Notes under the pieces: generated by a model
Told to the model about the DNA's origin: nothing
The model's input: the letters and a program-made list of their open reading frames with translations, nothing else
Databases searched by the model: none
Assembly (NCBI GenBank): GCA_020064725.1
Contig: JAGTWJ010000002.1
Coordinates: 1,922,001 to 1,986,000 of the forward strand
Length of the DNA stretch: 64,000 nt
Direction: 5' to 3'
DNA from: Drechslerella dactyloides
Lineage: Eukaryota; Ascomycota; Orbiliomycetes; Orbiliales; Orbiliaceae
Shown here: positions 1-11,200 of the stretch, in pieces
Layout: each line of letters opens with the position of its first letter
Position numbering within the stretch: the first letter of the stretch is position 1
Position numbers and translations under genes: made by a program

Positions 1-1
1 C

Positions 2-505
2 GGATCTGATGACACAGATGCCCCGGACAATGTCTCTGTGGCAGGGACGGATATGTCGACGGCAGCAGGATCAATATTCACGAGGTATACCGACAAATCC
101 GGTGGAACAATCGGCACATCTGCAACCAGGAAGACTTCGAAAAATAGGAGACGCGAGGAACGCAAAAAAGCGCGGGGTAAGAAGGGATCGGTGTATGAGG
201 AGGAATATCTGGTCAATTCAATCGGAAGACTGATAACAAGGCTGAATGAAACGCAAGCGGAAAGCTATCGGTTGATTGAAGGGCTGGTGAGACGAGGGAT
301 GAGAGAGAGAGCGGAATCGATTCAGCTTGGTATGCAAAAAGTATTAGCGGCACTTGAGCAAGGCAGAAAGGAGGTATTCGATAGCAGTCCTGCGGCACCA
401 CTAAACCCGCCCACGGACCACGACTACGAGGGTGGAGCGCCCCATCCCATCAAGCCGCCAGATTTTTCAACTATTCAACAGTTCAAAGGTCTCTCGATTA
501 TTTGA
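2..505 (+). CDS. ELP1: Elongator complex subunit 1 (Elp1/Iki3), C-terminal part only
   Basis: Only the last 167 residues lie in the window; the frame is open to the left edge, so the start is outside. Elp1 is the scaffold subunit of the six-subunit Elongator complex, which adds the carboxymethyl precursor group to wobble uridines of tRNAs. The visible part holds the family's basic tRNA-contact stretch (SKNRRREERKKARGKKG, about positions 137-190) followed directly by the VYEEEYLVNS motif and the helical C-terminal dimerisation region (about 190-400). The tail after that is proline-rich and variable. Seen: frame, motif order, stop at 503-505. Known: this basic patch plus VYEEEYL motif is diagnostic for Elp1. 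The stop is followed by a 585-base gap and then another plus-strand gene. Confidence 0.93.
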   Translation, partial: GSDDTDAPDNVSVAGTDMSTAAGSIFTRYTDKSGGTIGTSATRKTSKNRRREERKKARGKKGSVYEEEYLVNSIGRLITRLNETQAESYRLIEGLVRRGMRERAESIQLGMQKVLAALEQGRKEVFDSSPAAPLNPPTDHDYEGGAPHPIKPPDFSTIQQFKGLSII

Positions 506-1090
506 TACTATCGAAAATTCAATTTTCATGGCTGCTGTTGCGACCCACAGAACTTCGGGAGTAAGGCTTCGATACAGGTGTCAAATTTGCTTGCGGAAAT
601 ATATATATAGATATGGCTAGCATGATATTTGAGAACCTGACTTTTGGGTTATGTATGACCACGTCTGTCTATCCGGAGGCTTTACTTTTCCATCCTCGGG
701 AGTATTAATCCCTGCTGTAAATATTATATACGTCCAATTTCGGGACCCTTCTGCATGACCGCGATGATGGGTGAGCGTGCTTTGCGTCAGCAGCAGCAGG
801 CTATTGTTGGATTTTGTAACACCCAGTGTTGGACCGATTGCATCAATCGACCACACCAAGCGCAACGGATTCTTCGACTGGGTACGTAGACGGTGCTCCT
901 GCTATGCTACCTCGCCTTCGGCCGTCGGTATCCCGAAGCATTTTCTTCCGCATGATTACTCGCTGGTGTACCCACGACAGGCGATGACTTAGAGTCCCGC
1001 GCTGCGGCTGCTGCATGCCTCAAGAGCTGGCGGATAAGTTGATCTGGAAAACTCTTCCAGAGAACGCAACGGCCTGAACACCAGTCCAAT
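506..1090. other. intergenic, ELP1 3' end and promoter of the next gene
   Basis: No convincing reading frame. It must hold the ELP1 terminator region and the upstream region of the membrane-protein gene that starts at 1091. Short frames on both strands here have no recognisable motif. Confidence 0.6.
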
Positions 1091-1999
1091 ATGACAGAAA
1101 AGGACGTCGCATCCACCCCCAAGACGACTAAGCACAAGGAGCCTGGTGCATTGAGCACGGCGCTAGCGGTTGGCGCTGCCACAGGTATCCTCTATAGCCC
1201 CTTTCCTCCCATGAGACATATCACTTTAAAATGACTTTTGAATGATCGAGGTGACGAGGGCTAATGGAATTTTTTTTGAACAGGTGCATGCGCATGCTTC
1301 GTCGCTGCTGTAATTGCTACCCTGCGGAACCGGCCGCGGAAAGGTATTTTCATAGTCGGGACAACCCTAAACTGCTCTATCATAGGGGCTGGCTACTATG
1401 GTAAACAAAGCCCAATCCAGCAACATGTAGCTGCGGAGTCACTGATTGCTGACCCGCAAAAGTCACGAGGGATACCTTATCTAAACACCTGTTCGCTTTG
1501 GATCAGAATACAACTGTTGCTCCTAGCGATAAAGTCTTGCTAAGTGGTGCAGCCGCTGCAACTGTAGGAGGGATCTGGGGTACGATAGTAGGTAAGTGAC
1601 CAATGATGTGGCTGTCTACATTACGCGCGGTCTGACATATCCCTCAATGAACATTACTAATGACCGTTCAAAGGTGGTCGGAGACATGGGGTCCCGGGGT
1701 TTATAGTCTTCGGGCTCGCAGGCCTCGGTGGGCAAGCCGTCTGGAACCGCATGATGGAAAATAAGGATGCACAGGCCTCGGGTTCAGGCCCTGTCGTTGA
1801 GAAAAAAGGAAATGTAATATCAAGGCTTTTGGCATCTCCAAACAGCCCTATACGAAAATTGAGCCACGAGGAATATATAGAAAAGATGAGAGAGAGGCAG
1901 TTGGTTCTGGATGCCGAAATTGCTCTTATTGATGAAGAAATCGAGAGGCTTCGTCAAAGTCCGGATAAGGGTGACCGTCAGGATCAGCCCCGAAAGTAG
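1091..1999 (+). CDS. conserved-looking multi-pass membrane protein, function unknown
   Basis: Four exons: 1091-1184, 1284-1400, 1463-1591, 1674-1999; 221 residues. All three introns keep the frame and have GT..AG ends. The N-terminal 150 residues contain three to four hydrophobic glycine/alanine-rich segments: about 20-45 (ALAVGAATGACACFVAAVIA), 52-70 (IFIVGTTLNCSIIGAGYY), and two closely spaced ones at about 100-140 around GGIWGTIVGGRRHGVPGF. The last 80 residues are charged and probably helical (EEYIEKMRERQ..EIALIDEEIERLR). Small glycine-zipper helices are reminiscent of the Tim17/Tim22 superfamily, but I see no diagnostic motif and this is only inference. I do not recognise the family. It lies between ELP1 (same strand) and the 3' end of ERG19 (opposite strand). 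Confidence 0.8.
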
Positions 2000-2217
2000 G
2001 CATACGCATAATGATGCGGTTGGCTTTCAAGCCCTTTCCTCGGGATGGACCACACTGGAGTAACTTATAACATTAATTCTTTCTCATGTTAGGCGATATG
2101 TTGATCAAGAATAATAAATGTGAGCCCTCAGCACTGCCGGGATGAGAACTGTATTCTCGATTGAACTATCTAATATAACCACTCCGAGGAGAACTCCTGG
2201 GACCGTGAGACAAACTA

Positions 2218-3411
2218 TCACGACGCGGGTCTCGGATTCCCTTGTTCATCTATGAGCGCCTGCTGCTTGGGCACCTTGAGCGGCCCGGATCCCACGCCTG
2301 TCAAGATGACTCGAGACACGTTTCCAGACAGCGGCGCCAGAACTGCCTCGTTGAATCCTTCCGGCAAGCATGCTGTGATATGCGGCTGCTTTTCGGTCCA
2401 CCCTGGGACGTCTGCTGTACCCTTCCTCAGGGCTCCGAGCACAATGTCCTGGTTGCTTTCATCATAATATATGACGGCATTTGGGCCCGCGTCGAAAGTG
2501 TATGCGGCGACCTTCTTGCCTGCACACCTGTTGATTTCCTCGACAACACGGATGGCAGCCCTTGATGCATCATTCATGTAGAAAATCGGAGGTATGGTGT
2601 CCAAGCAGACGGCATGAAAAGAATTCGAGTCGGCCATTGTCAGGTCCGCAAATGATTCAAAGTCCTTTTCGGCGATGGCTTTCTTCATGGCATCCATTCT
2701 AGCCGGGACAACGGTATTGGCACGATTTGGGAATAGAGTGGATGTTGCAACGGTGGCTTGCATGCCCGAGGTCGAAGAAACACCCTTTTTTGCATCCGAG
2801 ATCACCAGAATCGCGGCTCTGATAGTGGGCCAATGGGACTCCGGGGCCACTTGCACGGCAACAGAGTCATAGCCATCATTGCGGCTCCCCTTCTCCCAAG
2901 CGACGAAACCACCAAATAGAGACCGACAGGCTGAGCCGGAGCCCTGTCTGGCGATTCGCGACAGCTCTGTCGGGCTTTCGTCAAGCTCGTAAAGGTCGGC
3001 GATTGCGCGAACAAAAGCTGCGAATCCAGCAGCAGAGCTGGCAAGCCCTGCAGCAGTCGGAAAGTTGTTTTCCGATATCAAGTGAAGCTTATAGGTTGAT
3101 AGTGGTGGGAGAGACTGGTCTTTGTCCTCTTTCGCCTTTCGGAGAGCACGCAGTTCTGCGAAACAGGCTTGGGATCGTGCATTGCTGACATCATGAGCGG
3201 CGCCATTCAACCAAAGAGCATCTGATTCGAAGGATGGAGAGCAGGATGCCGTGGTGATTGTCCGTAGGTCGTCTTGGGACAGTGTGACGGAGAGAGAGGA
3301 GTTCGTCGGCGTGTTCAGCTTTGTGGAAGCCTTGCCCCAATATTTGATGACGGCAATGTTGACCGGGGCCGTCGCTGTCGCGTGGAAGATTTCAGTCGAG
3401 GGGGCCGCCAT
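2218..3411 (-). CDS. ERG19: diphosphomevalonate decarboxylase
   Basis: One exon, 397 residues, close to the yeast enzyme (396). It catalyses the ATP-dependent decarboxylation of mevalonate diphosphate to isopentenyl diphosphate, the last step of the mevalonate pathway, feeding sterols, haem A and prenyl groups. Seen: the family N-terminus APVNIAVIKYWGK (residues 15-27), the GHMP ATP-binding loop FPTAAGLASSAAGFAA (117-132), RQGSGSACRSLFGGF (155-169), and TFDAGPNA (305-312) whose Asp307 matches the catalytic aspartate. The frame is open for 172 more codons upstream, but the methionine at 3411 gives the normal family N-terminus; the extension is proline- and arginine-rich and would run into the divergent CYC3 gene. 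It shares a 280-base promoter region with CYC3. Confidence 0.96.
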   Translation of the reverse strand: MAAPSTEIFHATATAPVNIAVIKYWGKASTKLNTPTNSSLSVTLSQDDLRTITTASCSPSFESDALWLNGAAHDVSNARSQACFAELRALRKAKEDKDQSLPPLSTYKLHLISENNFPTAAGLASSAAGFAAFVRAIADLYELDESPTELSRIARQGSGSACRSLFGGFVAWEKGSRNDGYDSVAVQVAPESHWPTIRAAILVISDAKKGVSSTSGMQATVATSTLFPNRANTVVPARMDAMKKAIAEKDFESFADLTMADSNSFHAVCLDTIPPIFYMNDASRAAIRVVEEINRCAGKKVAAYTFDAGPNAVIYYDESNQDIVLGALRKGTADVPGWTEKQPHITACLPEGFNEAVLAPLSGNVSRVILTGVGSGPLKVPKQQALIDEQGNPRPAS

Positions 3412-3691
3412 TGTGGATGAGGAGAACGGCAATTCGACCGAGACGCGAAAGCCCAACGAACGGCGGCGTTTCATTTTATACGGCGGGGAGACGTCTGTCG
3501 TGGCACTCCTCGCCGCGCCCAGTGCCGCGACCCGGGCAGCGACGCACCGGGAGCTCTGTCCCGGCGACATTCGCGCCCCAGGGAACCTCAACCCGCTCCC
3601 GTATAACCACAAGTCGCAAAACTTCACCACCGCCGGCATCCTCACCGCCTGTTGACGCAATGGCCGTATAACAATCGGCAAGCCATAAACC
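3412..3691. promoter_or_regulatory. short divergent promoter region between ERG19 and CYC3
   Basis: Only 280 bases separate the start codons of ERG19 (minus) and CYC3 (plus), so both 5' leaders and both core promoters must fit here. The stretch is GC-rich and I see no clear TATA box. A shared or bidirectional promoter is inferred from the spacing. Confidence 0.55.
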
Positions 3692-4460
3692 ATGGCCTCA
3701 GATGATGGCGACACCAGCTCCGGCTCAGCCGCCAGCTGCCCAGTCGACCATTCCACCCGCGCAGCCTGGTTGCAGCAGCAGCAGAGCTCGAAGCCATCGC
3801 CTGCTGCCCCATCGAAACTCAGCACGTCGCGCGAGGTTTCCTCCATTCCACGCGTCTCTCTAGGCAATGGCAATTCCGAGACCCCGAGTCCCCATGCCGC
3901 ATCCTCGATCTCACCGTCAGTAGGCAATTGGATCTACCCGTCAGAAAAGATGTTCTTTGAGGCAATGAAGCGGAAGGACTGGGACCCGAAGGCAGAAGAC
4001 ATGCGCATGATCGTCCCAATTCACAATGCAGTAAACGAGAAAGCCTGGGCAGAGATCAAGGAATGGGAGAGAGGAAACGGAAGCGAAAAGTCCGGTCGCC
4101 CTAAGGATACCCCTGCAGATGCTGGTTCTTTCTCTAAGTACGATGCTAACATGCTCGATATCCTGGAGCCTCGGATGTAGATGTGGTGGACCGAAGCTGG
4201 TGTCATTTTCTGGAGATGCATTCAAGCTCTCGCCGAAAGCTCGGATGCTCACTCTCCTGGGGTATCAAGCCCCGTTCGATAGGCATGACTGGATGGTGGA
4301 TCGCTGCGGCACCAAAGTCGAGTACATCATCGATTTTTACACTGGGAAGAAGGATCCGGCACGGCCCGATGCGCCTAGCTTCTACTTGGACGTCAGGCCA
4401 AAGCTGACATTCGAGGGCACACGCATGAGAGCCCAGAGGTGGCTTAGCAGCTGGTTTTAG
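3692..4460 (+). CDS. CYC3: cytochrome c haem lyase (holocytochrome c synthase)
   Basis: Two exons, 3692-4137 and 4181-4460, 241 residues. The intron is only 43 bases, with a good branch point (TGCTAAC at 4144-4150), and it restores the family reading exactly. The enzyme attaches haem to the CXXCH motif of apocytochrome c in the mitochondrial intermembrane space. Seen: one CPV haem-binding motif near the N-terminus (CPVDHS, residues 16-21); NWIYPSEKMFFEAM (79-92); VPIHNAVNE (108-116), with His111 at the position of the haem-ligand histidine of the human enzyme; and after the intron LLGYQAPFDRHDWMVDRCG, the most conserved block of the family. I cannot tell from sequence whether it serves cytochrome c, c1 or both. 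Confidence 0.95.
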
Positions 4461-4894
4461 GCAAGATAAGATAAATCTTGAGTCGTAGTAGCACGCAGTT
4501 TCATGTGGAGATAAGTTATGATTATGGAGGCACCATCCTGGTATGTCTTCTGCCATCAATGATTTAGTCTTAATGAAAAGTATCAGAACGTGTATCTTAA
4601 TATCACCGAACCGTTCTAAAGGCACCAATAGATGCACTCAAATGATCTACCGCTGTATTCAAACTTATCCTAGAAATTCTTTGCACTATCCCAAAGGGAA
4701 AGTTTATGAATTGATACGTTCCTATTAACCTTAACAACGCCTTCCAGAATAACACTACAACATCAAGGATGATAGGAATAACAGGGCAAACGGGAAATAG
4801 CTATTGTACATCGCTCGACTGAGGGTTTATGCTTCCGTAGCATGATAGGAAGACGGCAAATGAAGTTTGAATGATAGCAAATGACTCTTCATGT
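4461..4894. other. convergent 3' region between CYC3 and NDC1
   Basis: A 434-base AT-richer stretch between two stop codons facing each other. It should contain both poly(A) regions. A 61-codon plus-strand frame inside it has no motif and no coding-like composition. Confidence 0.6.
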
Positions 4895-7088
4895 TCAGGT
4901 CGATTGTGCCTTGGCCGCTTCGCGGACAGACCGAACCTTTCTTCGAACGCCATTTGACAGGCTCAACTTGTCAAGGTAAGGATCGAAGGCGTCTCCGATC
5001 TTCTGCAATCCACTGTTGACAGCGGTAAGCAAGGAGATCGCCTCTGGGAAGAGCTCTGCATTTGTTGAGGGAGTACGTCGTTCCAACACCGCTTTAGCGT
5101 GAATATCAGTCCAGGAAAGCGGTGGATTGGACATGTATCCTTCCAGAGCAGCAGCGATTTTGACGAAATCCTCAAGCAGGCCGGGAAGGTCTTTTTGGAT
5201 CATGCCATAAATATCCTCCTTTAAAGAAGCACAGACAAAATCGACCAATATCGTAATCGCATCAACCTGCATGCTGGCATGTGGAAGCAAAGTTGTCGTT
5301 TTCTTCTGGATGGTTACGCGAAAACTATCCCCGTATTTGCTATCCAACACTGGAGTCAAAAGCTGGTAGATTTTAGACTCGATGGCTTCCTTCTTGACGA
5401 TATGAGTTTTGATCGCGTCAATATTGATAGGAGAGGATGGCATATTCTGGGGAGTGGCTTGCCACTTATCCACTACGTGGTTTTTGGCTGGTGTTCGTAG
5501 GATGTTTTCTTCTAGAGGTTTCTGAGGCGTAAAGTCTTTGATATCCTTTATAGGGGAAGGAGACTTGGCAACCATAGCACTAGGAGAAGGCTCTGGAGGT
5601 GGTGCAAGATTCGTGATAATGACGCCGATAACTTCACAGCATTCTGTCATGATTTGCTTCCACGCAGATGCCGGTTTACTCAAGTCCGCGAAAATAGACT
5701 CTCGACGAGGCTTGTTCTCGGTAGCGATAAAAGCCAGCTCTTTGAATGCCATGCGGCGCGAAAGGGGTTTCTTCTTGAGTTTCAATCCGAAGATCAACGA
5801 GCCGTTAGGGTCTGGTGATGTATCGCTGATGGCCTTGCCTTCTCGTATAGGACCTTTGCTGAATTCTAGAGTGAAGGATATATTTGTCGCTTCCCAGGCG
5901 ATGATGATGAATGCTGACAGCCATACACTTCTGAGCAGTAGATCGACTTTATTGGATAGTGATTCTGGTTGAGTGTCTGGGTGGATCCTGAGATGCACGG
6001 GTTAGTTAGCAATGCTGACCTCTTCAGGAAACCTGCCTTCAACCCGAACAAGAAGAGAAAGAGATGCACACCTAATGAATGAGCCGACAATAGCGTGACT
6101 GATACGGCATACGGCTCTTCGAAAAATCCAGTAGAAGATAGGCCCGGATGCTATGGAAGCAATTACTGTTGTGCCTATCCGTTGAATAGAGCTGACCGCA
6201 GCATCGGAGAGTGCCTGGAGAAAGGTTTTCTAGATATAGTGGTGATCAGCGTCGTCTGTGCATGAGCAGAGTACAGGACATTCTGTTGTCCAAGCCTACC
6301 TCTTCGTCTTGCAGCTTAATATAATCTCTATCGATCCAGATATGTATAAGAGCTTGTATCACGCCAAGAGGTAAGGCGCAAGAACTCAGATATAGAGGTC
6401 GTTCGTTCAGGCGGTAAGGTTCGTATGGTCTTGAAAATGAGTAAGAGAGGGCGTCAGCCAATGAATAAATCGAGTAAATGGAGTGCCGGAACATACGAGA
6501 GTTTGGTAACCAGCGAAAGGTTGGAAGACGGCATAGTATTCCAGATATACCACTGGATGATAAGCCAGGCGGACAGAGTGTACCAGAAAGTGCATCTGAG
6601 GAATGAAAGATTGGTGAAGGATCGAACAAGCCCATGGATATCGGAGAGGCCCTTATTAGAGATCACTGTATTTGATATCGAACGTTAGCGACAGCGATCC
6701 GAGATGAGTGTTATTAAGGTTACAGACCGCTAAGTTGCGCAATCCGCAGGACTAGTATGGGCAACAGGATGAAGAACAGGACGGATGTATTGATGGCAGC
6801 ACGACCAAAAGGAAGTGCAGACCAGGGCCCTACAATACATATCGAATGAATAAATTAGCATCGCCACTCTGGAAATTTGAGGAACAGCGAAATTTGATGG
6901 ACGCGGAGAAACTAACATCCAGAAATATTTTCCATCACAATATTGCCAACATATGCGACAGTCAGGGTCGTCCATGATGCGCGCACGAACCTCCGATGGA
7001 GGACAGGCGTGACGAGCGCGTGATAATTGGGAGCGGAGGGTTTCGCCAGCGCACTAGGCGCTTTGCTCCGAAGTATTTGAGAAACCAT
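4895..7088 (-). CDS. NDC1: transmembrane nucleoporin Ndc1
   Basis: Six exons, in transcription order 7088-6917, 6829-6728, 6665-6497, 6429-6300, 6229-6072, 5987-4895; 607 residues. Ndc1 anchors nuclear pores in the nuclear envelope and, in yeasts, helps insert the spindle pole body. Seen: an N-terminal half with about six hydrophobic segments (for example WTTLTVAYVGNIVM, TSVLFFILLPILVLRIAQL, FWYTLSAWLIIQWYIW, LYLSSCALPLGVIQALIHIW, VWLSAFIIIAWEATNI), the family stretch YRLNERPLYL just before one of them, and a soluble C-terminal half with a proline/serine linker and helices. Each exon alone is too short to identify; joined they match the Ndc1_Nup layout. The start gives a short basic N-terminus followed by the TPVLHRRF motif before helix 1. 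It diverges from MZT1. Confidence 0.88.
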
Positions 7089-7664
7089 GGAGCTTCGCCC
7101 GCCGATTGCTGGGTCGGGTTCGTCGAAAGATAGCCAATGATCGGGATAGCCCCAAGGGGAGCGATTGATACGATCGATATCAGATCCGAAGGCGCGTCCC
7201 GTGTTGTAGCAGTTGAAACCTGAAGGAAAGGAGAGGCCTTGGCGGGGTGAGTACTGATGAGGAAGACGACAACGGCGTTCTTGGTCCCGAAACGCGGATG
7301 GAGGTAGAATCCGGCCCTGCTACGGCCGGCGCTGCATGATTTCGGGGCCGAAGACGCCTTGCGAGACAGTTGTATCCGGACGTATGCCTGCCCGCAATTG
7401 CAAGACTGGACTAGCGGGTTGATAGCGAGTGCGATGACGATATGATTGTGATGGTGGTTGTGATGGTGGTTGTGGTTGTGGTTGTGGTTGTGGTATGGTT
7501 TAGAGGAGAAAGGAAAGACGCGGCGCACAACAAGAGCCGACCGCCACTTTGCTAGGCAACCACGCGCGGACTACAACCCATCCACTCGCGCCAATTGCCA
7601 CGAGCACGCCCTCCGTCCCAAGCAAGGAAGACTGGTTCGGCACCCTCGCGTCCTGGGAACCGCG
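7089..7664. promoter_or_regulatory. divergent promoter region between NDC1 and MZT1
   Basis: This 576-base region separates the NDC1 (minus) and MZT1 (plus) start codons. It contains the GGTTGT repeat listed separately. Nothing else stands out. Overlapping frames here (for example the 188-codon minus frame from 7528) are mostly repeat-encoded histidine/asparagine and are not genes. Confidence 0.5.
7441..7500. repeat. GGTTGT-type microsatellite
   Basis: The plus strand reads as a near-perfect run of GGTTGT hexamers with GATGGT variants at the left end. It lies in the NDC1/MZT1 divergent promoter region, about 165-225 bases upstream of the MZT1 start codon. Confidence 0.9.
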
Positions 7665-8024
7665 ATGTCTGGACGGGCGACGCCTGCGGCTGGCGGCAAC
7701 TCTGCTGCACGCCAGGTTATCGACATCTTGCACGAAATCTCGACCCTGCTGGTAAGATTCATCCCTCAATCTGTATACGGCTTGTGATGAAGATGCTTAT
7801 AGCGGCTCTTTCGATATGGCAGAATACGAACCTCGACCGGACGACTCTCTCCCTCTGTGTGAGCCTGATAGAAAACGGTGTGAACCCGGAAGCTCTCGCT
7901 GTAAGCTCTGTCTGCCTCCTATAGAAGTGGACACCGCCATGGGTACTAATCCTAGGCATCTCCGTTTCAGGCCGTAATAAAAGAACTCCGCCGAGAAAGT
8001 GCGCGGCTACGTGAGGACGAATAG
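7665..8024 (+). CDS. MZT1: mitotic-spindle organising protein 1 (MOZART1 homologue)
   Basis: Three exons, 7665-7751, 7823-7900, 7971-8024; 72 residues, the expected tiny size. Mzt1 binds the N-terminal regions of gamma-tubulin complex proteins and is needed to recruit and activate the gamma-tubulin complex at spindle pole bodies. Seen: the whole family core read across all three exons: ARQVIDILHEISTLL, then LDRTTLSLCVSLIENGVNPEALA, then VIKELRRESARL. Both introns are phase 0; the second has a TACTAAT branch point. It is too short in each exon to be found by length. It diverges from NDC1 and converges on RRN6. Confidence 0.94.
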
Positions 8025-8293
8025 ACTTACTAAAGCTATTTCATCGTCTATATCTACGACATTGTTCCCCTAATTTTACTCCGCATCTCCGGCGTCCTAG
8101 TTATTGGGAATTCGCATTGAGCGTAGTCACACCACCCGGATTGATGGAAGTATCAACCAGATAATGCTCAATCACCGTCTCGATTGAACAACAATCGGGA
8201 TCATTACAGATCCTTATAACAATGACTTTATACACTGTCAAAGAGGCGACCTTATCTACAAATTTCTGGTCCAAACTCGGGTTGGCCGCCTCA

Positions 8294-11200
8294 CTAAAAC
8301 CCTTCCGTCCTTCTCTTTTTCATCTTCCTTGAATCTCCATGATAGCCTCTCTGTACCTGCGACGAAGGAAACCTCTGACCCGAGGTGACTTGTGAGGAGG
8401 TGAGGGGGAAAGCTGTCGTTATTTCTGTCCTGGTAACTGGTTGCGTCATGGGTAGACCACCATTCGAGATAGCATCTTGCCCTTGTTCAGCTGTGACTAT
8501 GGACGCGGCTCGCCGCCGTCTCGACCCAGCTCTTGATCGAGATCTTGAGCTTGACCTTTGTGATTCTTCGTAGGCTTGCTGTTGTATGCTCGATAACTGG
8601 CGCCATTGGTATTGATCCGGCGCTTGTCCAACATCCCAATCATTCAATAGGGTGCCTATATCTGGATCACTGCCAGTATGCGTCACTGGGGTGAAGGTCT
8701 CCAGAAACAACCTTGAGCTCGTATCAGGCCTTCTGCCACGTGGGTAGTCTCTACTTTCGGCCTCTACGATACCGTGGATCCCCTTACCTCCGATATCAAT
8801 AGCTTCTACCGATCCTGCAAGCAGAGGTATTCGCAATGGCGTCGAGATTGGCGATACCTCATCAGCCCCCACAGCGCAATTCAAGCTTGTCAGATCCGTT
8901 GTTTCAGTCCGCTTCACATTATGGCAAGCACCCAAAGACGAGAGTCCGATATCTATCGATAGCATCCGTGCAAGCCTCTCTCTTCTCAATCTCGTCTTTG
9001 CTGGAGACTCCGGTGGCAGGGACTCGAGCCAAGTTTTTATCAGGGCATCGTAAATAGCCGCCACAATAGTCTGACCAGGCCTGTTCACCTGTTCAGGTCT
9101 CCTCGACAAAACTGGCAAGGTGGCTGAAAAATCATTCTCCAGGAACGCGGGCTCAAGATCCACGATCTTCACTTCTGAGCTCGCGCCGGCGGATGACAGT
9201 CTTTGTATCTCTGTAAACAGCAGATTCGGGTCATCGAACAAACCGTCCCGCTCTCGTTGAACATGCAAACTAAAACCACGTCAGAACTAAACCATCAAAG
9301 CGGTACCTCGGGAACCTCGACGCGAGGTTGATACCTTAAAAGATCATCAACTCACCAGGTGACGAGCCCAGACTCCAAAGCTTCGTAGTCGCCATTAAAC
9401 AAAGATCTTAATTTGCCAAGATATGAAGAAGTGAAGGACTGTCCCTCGATCGAATCACCGCTCTTGTAAGCTGCGCCTTCGTCGTCAAATGCCTCTTCGT
9501 ACAGGCTCTCAAAGTTCAAAATGGAGACTCCAGGTGTTACCATCTCTTGCGGATCTAGTGACAATTTCTCGAAGGTTGAACCAAGCCCCAAGTCTCCGAA
9601 GGTATCTCCGCCATCGCTCAAGTCTTCTCCTCCATTTGTATCAATGATTAAGCCTTTCCACGAAGCACGTCTGCTCTTGCTTGGCCGCCGGAAGATATCA
9701 ATATCGAGATTATGATCAACTGTGCAGTCTTGTTTCCAGATCTCGTATTTGGACCCTAGACCAATGATCGTAAAGACGTCTGTTCGCCTTTGCTTGTCTG
9801 CAGCATGTTCCGTTGAACCTTCCAGGAGCTCAAGCCCAAGCAGGGGATTCTCTAGACCTTTGACTGCAATCAAGGATAGATCAAAAAATCTATTGTTTTC
9901 GAGAACCCGAAGTATCGTAATATTTGGATTATACCGAGAGTACAACAGAATCCATAGGTCTAGCGGATATATTAGTCTTTTCAAACGAACAATAGTCAGC
10001 AGATATCAAGTTACCGTTGTCTAAATTCGCAAAAGCGCAGCATAACGATCTATCTTCTGGATGCCGGCAATGCCTCCACATCAAGACTGGTTTCATCAAC
10101 TCGTCGAGCTCGAGCACATGAAGAGTGTAGTTTGTTAGGACGATTATCCGGCCTGGTTCAGTCGACGATCTCCTCAGATTGATGATTTCGACTGCGCTCG
10201 CCGTGCTTTCCAGGAGCGATGTATATATATCAATTCGAGATTCTGTCTTCTGGGATAAATTGATTGAGAGTAAGCTCATCAGCGCTTGAAATTTTAAGAT
10301 GTAAAGGGGTCCGTACTTCAATATCTAGCTTGAACAGCTCACTTCGAGTGGCAATTAGTAGTTCGTTCTGGGAGCAACCCCAAGCGATATTGGCCCACGA
10401 TATTGTACGTTCGCTATTCGAGGGATATATGCGCCCCGTGCCAACAAGTTTAGGGTCTGTTGGTGCTAATTTTGTGCGGTGTGAACGTTTAGATGTGAAG
10501 GTCCAGACGCTCCAGGTGCCAGTCGTATCGACGACCGCGATCTGCTCTCCTTGCCAGGGATTTACTGCAATATGCAGAAACCCATTCCCTCCTACCATCG
10601 AAGACTCAATTGTGGCCATGCAGGTTGCGCTAAATTCGACATCTGCAGATGATAGCTCGAATTCAATTGCGATCCGTATCAAATAGATCGTTTTCTGCGT
10701 TCTAATCACGACCCACGCTAGCGTGCAATAAGATCTTGTTAGATATTGCAGCATTGATACTTGAAGTCGATGTGAGGCTTACGCTTTGTTTTTCCGGTTT
10801 CGGTCTCATATACAGGCTGGAGCTGTTCTATAGGGCCACTACAGGTAAATATAGCTTTATCTTGAGGTTTCAGCGATGGGCGTCTTATGACCTTATCGTC
10901 CCTGGTGAATCGTTGTAGTTGGACTACAGAAGCGGCTGCTCGAAGTATCGAGCTTTAGAAATGGTCCAGAATAGTGCCCGGCTGTTCAGTTGCACCAGAA
11001 TAGTATATGAGAACCTGCACACATACCTAGTTTGCTACCATTTGCCCCAGTCGCATAAGCTAAGATTTTGCGAAGAGGATGTGTGCCTCCTAACAAATTC
11101 TCTGCATCTCCAGCATATGCGATTGCTATGAGCGGGCTTGTTTTCGACAATGCCCATTGGGATATGTCCTCGACAACTGCAGATTCTTCATATATATCGA

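Noticed and set aside
3412..3927. 172-codon N-terminal extension of the ERG19 frame
   Set aside because: The methionine at 3411 gives the normal family length and N-terminus. The extension has no motif and overlaps the divergent CYC3 gene.
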